From: Dendrophyllia cribrosa
Lineage: Eukaryota > Cnidaria > Anthozoa > Scleractinia > Dendrophylliidae
DNA: 64,000 nt
Direction of reading: 5' to 3'
NCBI GenBank assembly: GCA_024195265.1
Contig: JAJLRJ010000013.1
Location: forward strand, 20,760,521 to 20,824,520
In this document: positions 54,936-64,000 of the stretch, one piece after another
Layout: every line of letters starts with the position of its first letter
Numbering within the stretch: position 1 is the first letter of the stretch
The notes under the pieces: generated by a model
Database searches by the model: none
What the model saw: the letters and a program-made list of their open reading frames with translations, nothing else
Told to the model about the DNA's origin: nothing
Position numbers and translations under genes: made by a program

Positions 54936-56715
54936 GGTGTTTCCCTCCAGTTTCCGTGTAGCCGCACCGACCATTTTTGAGCGGCCGTTTAACTAACTTT
55001 CCTTTATTGAATTAGTATGAAACTTACACAAAATATTGTACAAAGTTTGAAGTTTATAAGAGTGTAACAATTTTGTAAATCGGATTTAAAATTGCGGAGA
55101 TAAACGAGAAACATTGAAATCACTTGAGTCTAAATTCCGAGCGATTGCGATGGCATCTAGAAAAATCAAAACTATTACAATAAACTATGACATATGGCAA
55201 ACAAAATATCTAAAAATTAGAAACTTTTGTCAAGCCGATTTTGAGTAAATTAGAAAAACATTTCGAACTTGTGATTTTGTATGTGTATGAGCACATTTAC
55301 AAGTTCCTCAATTAAGCTTATAAAAGTTTAATTTTTCAATCTCAAATTAACGCCAAAATGTGTGTTTAGTGTATGAGATGAAACTATGAAAGTTTGAAAG
55401 CGTTTCTCGTTTTAGTTTTGGAGATTCGATTTTCTATAGGAAACCGTAGTTTTTTGACTGAGTCCTTGATATTGTAGTTTTAGCACTTTTCTACATATTA
55501 AAAAACCGCGAGATAGATTTTTTTTAAACTTTTATGGTCGTTTCTTTATAATATGAACAACGTTGTCTCTAAGTTTTATCTTGATTGAAACATTGCAACA
55601 TGGTCAAATAAAATAATAAAGTTCACCTAAAACGCGATTGAGACTTTGTGCTTTGATTGCACGGTTGAAGGCGCACGTCGCAAAGACGCTTTAATTAATT
55701 TAGGCGAAGTATAACGCATTTCTGCGTGTTGAGAATTATGCAAATCGCGTTGACTTCTTTCTTTTCCCTACAATTCAAAATGTCGAGGCTGTCCAGTGCA
55801 CGTCAAATGCGAATAAAAAACCTGCTTTCAAATAAACGTCCCACTGAAATTCGTGGGAATGATAAAAATAACGTGGAACACAGCCCCTATAACGTTACTC
55901 CGCAAAACATGATGGTCACGCAGAAATGCATTGCGCTTCACCTGAATTAATTAAATAAGGCGTCTTTGTGCGCCTTCAAAGCACAAAGTCTCAATCGCGT
56001 TTTGGGTGAACTTAATTATTTTATTTGACCATGTTGCAATGTTTCAATCAAGATGAAACTTCGAGACAATATTGTTCATGTTATAAAGAAACGACTATAA
56101 AAGTTTAAAAAAAATCTATCTCGCGGTTTTTGAAATATATAGAAAAGCGCTAAAACTACAATATCAAGGACTCAGTAAAAAAAACTATGGTTTCCTATAG
56201 AAAATCGAATCTCCAAAACTAAAACGAGAAACGCCTTCAAACTTTCACAGTTTCATCTCATACTCTAAACACACATTTTGGCGTAAATTTGAGATTGAGA
56301 AATTAAACTTTTTAAACTTAATTGAGGAACTTATTGATGTGCTCATACACATGCAAAATCACAAGTTAGAAATGTTTTCTGATTTACTCAAAATCGGCTT
56401 GACAAAAGTTTCTAATTTTTAGATATTTTGATTGCCATATGTCATAGTTTATCGTAATAGTTTTGATTTTTCTAGATGCCATCGCAATCGCTCGGAATTT
56501 ATACTCAAGCGATTTCATTGTTTCTCGTTTATCTCCGCAATTTTTAATCCGATTTACAAAATTGTTACAATCTTATAAAGGTTTGGAGTAAACAAATAAA
56601 TGAAATGAAATGAATATTTTGTGTAAGATTCATATTAATTCAATAAAGGGAAGTTAGTTAAACGGCCGCTTAAAAATGGTCGGTGCGGCTGCATGAAAAC
56701 TGGAGGGAAGGCACC
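54936..56715. mobile_element. 1.78 kb near-palindromic TTAA element
   Basis: GGTGTTTCCCTCCAG... and ...CTGGAGGGAAGGCACC are inverted ends flanked by TTAA (54932-54935, 56716-56719). The arms pair for about 740 bp (54936-55680 with 55965-56715), leaving a ~280 bp centre. The centre contains CGCATTTCTGCGT and GCAGAAATGCATTGCG and a 74-codon open frame (55726-55950) of unknown type, of which the MSRLSSARQMRIKNL part looks the most protein-like. Confidence 0.8.
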
Positions 56716-56739
56716 TTAAGCGAAGCGTATTAGAACGTA

Positions 56740-56929
56740 AATGTATACTTCGAGTGCATTATGCAGATTTTGTTTCCTACTTTTCGCACCTCTGCCTCAC
56801 CCTGCATCGCCGGCATTGTTTGTAGACTTCGTCTGTTGGCCACTTGACAGTATTTAAAGCATACACTTGCTTCTGTTTACCTCTCACGCTCGCGGTTTTC
56901 GCACAGTTTTCTGCCGTATTACATTCCCA
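56740..56929 (+). repeat. direct repeat, copy B
   Basis: Near-identical to 53700-53897, with a CACCCTGC insertion. Lies between the palindromic TTAA element and the zinc-knuckle frame. Confidence 0.75.
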
Positions 56930-56989
56930 CCCTCCCACCCCATTTCACGTTTTGTGTTATTTTACTCCAGTTTTCCTTTTGGGTTAATT

Positions 56990-57130
56990 GTTTTTCTTGG
57001 CTGTGGGAACACTTTTATTGAGCTCCGCGATTGCTTCAGATGCGGGAAGCCCGGTCACTGGGCCAGAGACTGTCGATCCTCAAGTTGGCCGACAAACAGT
57101 GCCCAGTATTACTCCAAAATTGACATTTAA
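56990..57130 (+). pseudogene. zinc-knuckle gag fragment
   Basis: The frame reads CFRCGKPGHWARDC (C-x2-C-x4-H-x4-C) and ends YYSKIDI at TAA, 57128-57130. This is the CCHC knuckle of retroelement gag proteins. It probably belongs to the gag-like remnant 3 kb upstream. Confidence 0.6.
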
Positions 57131-57160
57131 CTGAAGAAGGGCTAAGCCCGAAACGTCTGA
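57131..57160 (+). ncRNA. hammerhead-like core motif (copy 2)
   Basis: CTGAAGA, stem GGGC/GCCC with loop TAA, then GAAACGTC. It starts immediately after the gag-like stop codon. Compare 14016-14048, where the stem is GGGAC/GTCTC. Confidence 0.3.
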
Positions 57161-57194
57161 AAACTTTCAAATTTTCGGCACTTTTCTACATTAA

Positions 57195-57759
57195 CCCTAT
57201 TCAGCCTGGGCTTTTTTTGAGTTCCTGAGCCTGGAGTGGGGCACATTGTGCCTCCCCTTCGTAACTTCAAGAACATTGAGGCTATGACAATGAAACCTAG
57301 AGGGTACATAGTACGTCCAAAACTGTCTCCTTTGCGGTCCGCACGATGACGTCATATGACGTAGTTATTAGATAATTAGTTATACGGCCGCCATCATGGA
57401 TCCGCTATCTTGGATTTCTGAAATTTTTTAAAACCTCTTAAAAACCGTCCAAATTGACGCAAAATTAATCAAAACCAATAGATAAACGCTAAATGACGTA
57501 AAAATACAAAAGTTATACCAATAGACATTGTTTTTCTTCATTCAAAGGTATAAATATGCAAATTTCAAAAAACATGGCTGTCAAAATCCTGTTGCCATGG
57601 AAACGTCAAGTCACGTGATCAAAAAATTGTTATATGAAATTGTTGCCAGATAAATTTTAGGAAAAGTCACAAAGTTTAATGGCGTTTGAATACATATTAA
57701 AGAAGTTATGAACGTTGAAAGTTAGCGCGGGCACTTTGTGCCTCCCAGGCCGAATAGGG
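57195..57759. mobile_element. piggyBac-type MITE, copy 2 (reverse of copy 1)
   Basis: CCCTATTCAGCCTGGG and CCCAGGCCGAATAGGG ends, TTAA at 57191-57194 and 57760-57763. It matches the reverse complement of 42591-43197 throughout, including TGACGTCATATGACGTAGTT and CAAGTCACGTGATCAAAAAA, but lacks the long G and C runs. Confidence 0.8.
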
Positions 57760-57763
57760 TTAA

Positions 57764-59631
57764 CATATTCCGTTATTTATTGTGTCACAAGTGTCACGCA
57801 GGTTTTTGAACTTTTTTGTTCAACTATTTTGCCTATTTATTTCCCGTTAATTTGCATAAATTAACATATATTACGGGACTGAAACTACGTTTGTGCCAAG
57901 TGGTGTTTAAAACAGATTTTAAAAATATTAAGAACTGTGGGAGAAAAACTTGTTTTTGTGATTTCTTTATTTGAAATTTCTCTCTGATTAACAGCTGTCG
58001 ATCTTCCTCAAAATTTGGTCAGACTGACCAAAATTCTGTCAAATGAATTTGGTGACTGCTCTTATTCAATTCCTTTTTGTTTGAAGTCCCTAGCGTGACC
58101 TAGTTGAATTCTATAAATTAATAAAGACAATAAATTTTGAATTTCCCGCCAATCAGTCATGTGACCCTATTGGACCAATCAGAATACTCGAAAAGGTGAA
58201 AAAGGTCAATTTTCAAATGCCCATATCTTTTGAACGATTAGAGATATTGACCCAAAACTTTGGATTTGAATATTTCATGGGATTACATTTAACCAGGAAT
58301 TTTTGCAAGGCATTTGAAGAGCATAAATTTTGCCGGTGATGATACCTTAAACCAGAGCTTATCAGTAAGTTTTTCCCACCGATTATTTTCAGTCAGTTTA
58401 GTTTTCTTTTCAGTTACTTTGTTTTCTTTTTTTTTGTTGCCAAACATGGCCTTCATGCCCCATTTCGAGATTGTTCAGCGGAATATTTGTAGAAGCTCAT
58501 AAAGGAAACTTATACCAGCAGGAGGCGTGTATGATACGTTAAGACGGCCACCCTTAGACTCTCACCGTCCCCACTGTCACAACAACAAACACAGTGGATA
58601 AGTTACATGTAAGTAGTTCAGACGAAAAGGAAAACGGAAACTGTCGCTCGCTCCTACCAATATTTCGAAATTATAACTCCTAAAATATTTTGTGCTTTAT
58701 TGAACAAAAGTAAAAGGCAATTCATTAGTGTTATGATTGTATCGGACGTCTTTATTCGAAGACGAACCGCCCGTCGAAATAAACATTACTGTGACTCAAG
58801 ACGCGCTATTTACGGCTGCAATCTAAACAAGTGAACAGATACATTGGCGAGAACTGTTACGGATCTCTCAGTACATGTAAAATGCCGAATATAAAGTACC
58901 GTGCCGAAAAGAAGAAAGAGAAAACGTGTCTTGGCCTATTGGTGAAAACCAAGAAAAGCGTCGACACAAGATATTCAAGCAGTTGCGATAGACTTTCTAA
59001 ACTTCGCTTAGAGCGTTCACACAAAATATTTACGCACCTGAAAGACTTTCTAGCAATTTTTACTAGTTATTGTCAATCATTAAATTAAATCTATTTGAAA
59101 TAAAACGTATATAAAACAATCTATAAATTACAAATGTATATATCCTATATATTCAATTACAAAAAAGCACAGTAATCAATACGTGTGGTATAAAAATATA
59201 TCTATTCAAATATTATTTTTTCTAATTATTAATGATATAGGAATAAAACATAAAACATTATCTAGATGTATAAATTTATGCAAAAAATAAAATATCATTG
59301 AAGACAATTTAAAAAGCATGATAATCAACATATTTTTGGTTTATACAAAAATATATCTACTCAATGATATAATCGTTTTCTAGTTAATTTTGATTTCTTT
59401 TTCTATTCTACCCGAGCTGCTTAATACAATCTCTTTTGATACTGAATCACTCAAAGTGAAAGCACAATTATGAGTCAAGCATAAGTAACTAACTGAACTT
59501 ACTTACTGAACCCTTTACATGAACTCCCAAGATTTTGAAAAATTATGACAAACAAATGGCACCATGGTGTTTATTCCTTCGTTTTTTATGAAATTAATGA
59601 TCAGTTTGAGAAGCTTTTGAGCGGTTATTAT
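57764..59631. other. unannotated stretch
   Basis: No gene supported. 59090-59400 is very AT-rich. An 85-codon frame at 58831-59088 has no recognised domain. Confidence 0.35.
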
Positions 59632-59895
59632 TTGAGTGTCGTAAAACCAAAACCAAAGTAATTACTCTGACCAATCACAGCAGTCGTAAACAATCCAATG
59701 AACCAATCAGAGCTCGAAGCAATTACATGTCGGCGGCGCCAAGCGCGGGAAAACGCGTGCGAGCAAGTCACGATTAGTTTTGGTTTTACTTCTGATTGGT
59801 CGAGAAAGTGGCGCGAGATTTTTTAGCCAATCACAAACCGTAGCAATGCAAAACCAAAGCAATTGCGAAATTACTTTCGACACTTCATTGAAAAT
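59632..59895. mobile_element. intact MITE of the family split at 13555/19843
   Basis: Starts GTGTCGTAAAACCAAAACC and ends TTACTTTCGACACTT, imperfect inverted ends. Several CCAATCA/TGATTGG words inside. Provides the uninterrupted reference for the 6.1 kb insertion site. Confidence 0.6.
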
Positions 59896-60819
59896 TGCTC
59901 TATCAAACACTCAAAAGAGTGTTTCATCCCCCAAAAAGGTTAAAAAAACTCGGCTCAATTCATTTTTTTAACCCACTTCTCGGTGTTTGGAAATCGTGAA
60001 ACACTCTTCCTCGTGTTTGATATATTACTTCACATCATACATGTAGGATTTCGTTGACAGTCTCAAAAGTTAAAACTGCATTGCATGTCCCCATAATTGA
60101 TTCTAGGAGTAAAAGGGTAAAACTACACATAGCAATCACAACAGTTATACGTTTCTCTAACTTGTGTAGTCCCAGTGTTAAACCTTCATACTTACAAAAC
60201 AAAGCACAAAAGGAACGCTATTGCTGTATCTATCCGTGTCATAAATGGCCAAAATCACTTTACCTACAAATCCACTTTGTGGAGAAATAAACGGTTACAT
60301 TGACCTAAATGATTATTAAGACTTAAAAGTCAGTATTATCTTTCATTCTGAGCAATCAAAATGAGCGTAAACTATACTTAAACACAAATGAACATTTTAC
60401 CTTTTTCAAAGGCTACTTACTTTCTTTACAAAATACTAAATAAAGATTTTTTGCAGTGAGATAATTAATCGAAGCGGGCGCCTTGACAAAAGATTTCCAC
60501 TCACACTGTTTAATACCGAAACATTGCCGTTCTAATTTAGTGAAGATGTATCGTCTGCATGCTTCAACTCCATTGGACTATTTGCGAGAACATTCTTTGA
60601 TATCGTTTGTTCTAAAGTAGCATTGCGATTGAAAAAAAAAATATGATAAGATAACTTTAAAACTTTTGGCTCGGTTTAAGTAGTAACACTGTTAAATCGT
60701 GTGAAATATCTAAAATAAAGGGCTTTAATAGTTCGTGGAGCCCTAAGAATAGTCAAGGCAAAGGATTCCGATTTCCCTCAAGTAATCATGTTTATATCTA
60801 TAAATCATTAATTTTGCCA
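59896..60819. other. unannotated stretch
   Basis: No gene or repeat recognised, apart from CACTCAAAAGAGTGTTTCATC and GAAACACTCTTCCTCGTGT near 59909-60018, an inverted pair that may be another MITE. Confidence 0.3.
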
Positions 60820-61210
60820 AATTTTGATCATTGCAACACAGTTTGGGTAAAAATTTACAAAAAAAATTGAAGCCTCCTGATAACTGGCTCTGACTGGAAC
60901 GTTTTAGATCCTTGCAGATTCTATCTGATCTAAACTGGCAAAGCTTTGGTGCCATACGATCAAATTAATTTAAATGCCATATACATAAAGCAATGAACAG
61001 CTCAGTTCCTGGCTATATCTCTGAAAACAATTTGTCCTGACGAACACAGTTCACCATCACAATTTAAGAAGTTCTTACCATAACCTTTTTGTACCAGGCC
61101 CAAATTTTGAAGGCCCTAAAAGGAGTTTGGAGTCTTGTAGAATAATCTAGCAACTGAAGCTAAACAAGCCACTTCTCTGAATGCCTTCCGAAAACATCTA
61201 TTTTAAGCTT
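60820..61210 (+). pseudogene. non-LTR reverse transcriptase C-terminal remnant
   Basis: Broken plus-strand frames read LERFRSLQILSDLNWQSFGA, KAMNSSVPGYISENN, and FEGPKRSLESCRIIQQL-like blocks. These resemble the tail of CR1/Jockey-type reverse transcriptases (LNWxxLxxRR, YKxLNG-like). Many stops. Confidence 0.45.
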
Positions 61211-61615
61211 TAGAGCTATTTCTTCACTGGTGTCGCTGTTATTTAAATGAGGTCACTCCAGAAAGCGCTCTTTCCACCAATAATTAATAGTTAGTCCATG
61301 ACTTCCATACAGTAAACAAAACGATTTGTAAATACCTCACTACAAGTTGGACCGTATGACGTCATATTTTGAAGGCTAAGCAGCTTAGTATGTCTCAAAA
61401 TGGCCGTGTTCAAAACGATTTTTCGCCTACTTTGGAAACCGATTTCATTGAAATCTGAAGCTCCTGAGAAGCTAAAACTTAAGTCAGCATCTTATCTCTA
61501 TAAAAAGGGCGTTTCCTACAATGACCTTAAAATTAAGTAGACTTGCACGGCTCTTAGAAAAGCACTGTTTTTGCGATTTAGACTCCATGCATAAATAAAG
61601 TAAACTAAAGCAGCC

Positions 61616-61690
61616 TCAGTTGAAGTTGGCATAGTCGCTAAATGAGTCCAGGTATTTCTGCACGAGGTTGTAGCAGAAAATGTACTGCTT
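61616..61690 (-). CDS. last exon of a receptor tyrosine phosphatase (D2 C-terminus)
   Basis: After a pyrimidine tract and ATAACAG acceptor it encodes KQYIFCYNLVQKYLDSFSDY then ANFN and TGA (61616-61618). This is the final helix of a protein tyrosine phosphatase domain. It joins exon 62182-62317 in phase 0. Confidence 0.7.
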   Translation of the reverse strand, partial: KQYIFCYNLVQKYLDSFSDYANFN

Positions 61691-62181
61691 CTGTTATGAA
61701 AAAAAAAAAGGAAATGACTTTTATTAAAAATATATGTATACCCTCCCCACACACATGCAATAACAGCAACTTAACTTTTCTTGGTTTGCACATGCCGTCA
61801 TAAAAATTCAAAATCTAAGTTATACAACCTACAAAGATGTTTGTAACAAGGCATGTGTATACCATTGTGACAATCCTTCCTTCCTATTTTAAATAAGCCG
61901 TGCAAATAAACAAAATGGAGCCATCTGAACACTATGTTTACATTATACAAGTAGATGCTTATAAGCTGATTTAATGGAACTTATTGTGAACCCAATCTTT
62001 TTTGATGAGATGTTTGGTGTTATTAAGACTTTGAAGTTTTTGCCGCCATGTTTGTGACCCATGTTAGTGTAGTTTCAGAACCACACTAACCCAGACGATC
62101 ACACTAGATGGACTACTGATATTCCTGGGATCAAACCATTTCCTTAAACAACAAACAAGATAAAGAAAAAACAATTCTCAC

Positions 62182-62317
62182 TTTACTGTCGACAGCTTTT
62201 GGCCTGTTGACTCTTATCACCTTCACTGATTGGCAGACATCAATCACTTGTTCTGTCTTGAGCCGCTCTATGATGGAAAGGATGGCACAGAAGGTACCAC
62301 TCCTGCCGACACCATTG
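62182..62317 (-). CDS. receptor tyrosine phosphatase exon with P-loop remnant (D2)
   Basis: 136 bp, TTTTCAG acceptor, GTGAGA donor. Starts with the last base of a Ser codon, then NGVGRSGTFCAILSIIERL and VIDVCQSVKVIRVNRPK. The P-loop would read HC-S-N-G-V-G-R-S-G with the Cys on the previous exon, not seen. Asn-Gly in place of Ala-Gly, and RSGTFCA, fit the usually weakly active second domain of receptor phosphatases rather than D1. The protein would be a membrane receptor with the phosphatase domain in the cytoplasm. Upstream exons lie beyond the window. Confidence 0.75.
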
Positions 62318-62489
62318 CTGAAAACACAAAACACAGGCAAGATTTTTAGTGGCTTTAAAGTGCCAGTTCCATCAAATTTTTAATATTATTTTTGGTGCAT
62401 TTTTCAGAAGGAAAAAATGTGTTTAGGAACCTGTCCAAACCTTTTTCAATCCGATCAAGGAAAAAAGGGTTTTTTTCGGCCGTTATTTT

Positions 62490-62579
62490 CGCATTCGTAA
62501 ACTGCATGAGCAGTCCGGCAAATTTCCCCGAACAGTGTTTAAGGCGCATTTGAGTATCACAATGAAAGTGCGCTATTTA
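62490..62579. repeat. repeat shared with 38468-38600
   Basis: GTAAACTGCATGAGCAGTCC, GTTTAAGGCGCATTTGAGTA and GAAAGTGCGCTATTTAA have close counterparts at 38468-38600, in the same order and orientation. Confidence 0.6.
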
Positions 62580-62691
62580 ACTATTATAGCGCGAAACGCG
62601 CGTGATATCGCCAAATTCTTAGCCGACGAGGTCGTAGACCGAGTCGGCTAAAATTAGGCGATATCACGCAAGCTTGAGCGCTATAATAGTT
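62580..62691. mobile_element. 112-bp hairpin MITE
   Basis: AACTATTATAGCGC and GCGCTATAATAGTT form the ends; CGTGATATCGCC and GGCGATATCACG, then TTAGCCGAC and GTCGGCTAA, continue the stem to a small centre. Nearly full-length palindrome. Confidence 0.75.
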
Positions 62692-62696
62692 TTAAT

Positions 62697-64000
62697 ATAT
62701 ATAGTTAGGCTTAGCCTAACAGCGGCGCCCTCTGAAGACCCTCTGAACAAGCTTAACTAAGATGAAACTTAACTAATAGGTGAAAGGTCGGAAGCACAAG
62801 AATTAAGATTAATATTGACGACCGGGCTATTTTTCAATTTTAGCAATTCTCAAAAACAGTATTACCCGACCGTCTGCACAGTACATTTAGACCGTACAAA
62901 AGTTCACAAAAACAACTTTTTCTCTGTCTAGAATAACTATTACGACTACTGTTAAAAAATACAGTTGTAGCTTGTCAAAAAATGCCTGAGAAACTGATTT
63001 GGAAATCAAAATTGCCAAAAATACAAACATATTTGCATACGGCCACGCGAGTGAAGTTAGAACTATAATAAAATTCAAGTCTTGTTTTGTTTACATAAAA
63101 TCGCTTTTCAACCTATGTAATGAATGAACAAACACATAAAAATGGACAACACAACCTTCTTTCGATAAATTTTATTCAAATCTCCATTAGTTTATGTTGA
63201 AAAGCAAAACGGAAAACGCGCATCGAGGCCGAGCCGTGTCTTCGATGAAATTCAAGAAATTAATACAACTGAATTTAAGCTACACGTTTAAAAACAATTC
63301 TCCAAAACTAACGAGAACACATTAACAAAAAGTCAATCACAGATTGATATCTAGATAAATTTCCATCGAAAAATGTAATTTGTTTTACCTTTAAGTCCCT
63401 CCGGCGACTACTGTGCTTGGAAATTCTTTAAATCTCCGCTTTGGTGCTAAATCCGTAAAACGAACCCATCTCTCGCATTGCTAAAAACGTATATAGTTCC
63501 TCGAAGCAAGATTTTATCCCTGAAAGCTCTTCTTTTTCCACTAAAGCGGCTCCTGAGTATCCCTTAATTAGCATCCCTGTCTTGAGTAGCAAACCACGAA
63601 AAAATGCAGGAAAATAACGACTTTAATTTAAACCGTTTTCTCCGCTCAGTAAACACAGCAAAACATCAAAGTGTTTTCCCAGCTGACGTGACATTCGGCC
63701 GTGTAACCGCGCGAAAAAAAAGCCTCGCTTTGGTTTCAACATGACGTCGTATGCGCATATTTTGCGACGTCATACGCGCCCGCGAGCTAGTCCTCCGCTA
63801 AGATCCCGGATGTTGTGTGGCGTCATACGCGCATGCGCGCTAGCCTTGCGCGACACACATCTCCGACACACATGTTTTTGTTGCAGACAGCGCCCGCGAA
63901 ACATTCCGCTAGCCATGACCATGAAAAATGAGGGCATAGGTTCTATGAGTATGGGGCTCCGCAGCCGGGCCTTCGGCCCGGCTAGTGCTCCGCTATAATT
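62697..64000 (+). repeat. dispersed repeat, copy 2, reaching the window end
   Basis: Homologous to 50848-51735 up to about 63840, with about 240 bp (63480-63720) not seen in copy 1. It contains two TGCGACGTCATACGCGC-type words and ends with the perfect hairpin AGCCGGGCC-TTC-GGCCCGGCT at 63963-63983. Confidence 0.7.

Noticed and set aside
62131..62340. A complete small phosphatase gene
   Set aside because: The frame is one exon with clear splice sites on both sides; the catalytic His-Cys is missing and lies on an upstream exon.

Overview
The window looks like nuclear DNA of a cnidarian, most likely a reef coral. The grounds are AT-rich DNA, intron-bearing genes with GT-AG splice sites, a discoidin plus F-type-lectin gene, a receptor tyrosine phosphatase, and a dense mix of Polinton, Mutator-like, TTAA-target, DIRS-like and CR1/L2-like repeats. 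The taxonomic call is an inference. Nothing suggests bacteria.

Layout. 1-7.1 kb: a divergent gene pair sharing a ~106 bp intergenic region. On the minus strand is an EnSpm/CACTA (tnp2)-type transposase gene in three exons (4106 to 613). On the plus strand is a SAM-domain gene in four exons (4213 to 6557). Both show single-base frame breaks, at least one in a homopolymer. 7.1-9.4 kb: tandem repeats. 9.86-22.44 kb, minus: the last four exons of a gene for a discoidin (F5/8C) domain followed by an F-type-lectin (FTP) domain. Its 10.3 kb intron holds a 6.1 kb TTA-flanked element, which carries inverted arrays of a TGTAAATAACATGTAAAT-type repeat, plus several MITEs and a foldback element.

23.8-37.0 kb: a decayed Polinton/Maverick, 23794-37002, with 6-bp target duplication GTCCTG, AG...CT ends and interrupted inverted termini that each begin with a 50-nt palindrome. 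It retains broken genes for a zinc-ribbon protein resembling the late transcription factor VLTF3, a small membrane protein, a fibre-like protein with KSYVD repeats, a capsid protein, a lysine-rich minor virion protein, an adenain-type protease, two small Cys-rich proteins and the polymerase half of a type B DNA polymerase. No integrase or packaging ATPase was seen. At least five insertions interrupt it.

37-61 kb: mostly repeats. These include two copies of a TTAA-flanked MITE, a 4.05 kb Mutator-like element with ~0.8 kb inverted termini and a 9-bp target duplication, a tRNA-like SINE family, a 1.78 kb near-palindromic TTAA element inside a DIRS-like gag remnant, and a CR1/L2-like remnant. 61.6-62.3 kb, minus: the last two exons of a receptor-type tyrosine phosphatase second (D2) domain. 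62.5-64 kb: a hairpin MITE and a copy of a repeat also present at 50.8 kb.

The two host-type genes (lectin, phosphatase) appear unrelated. The transposase and SAM genes may be co-regulated. The Polinton genes form one ancestral virus-like module, now inactive.
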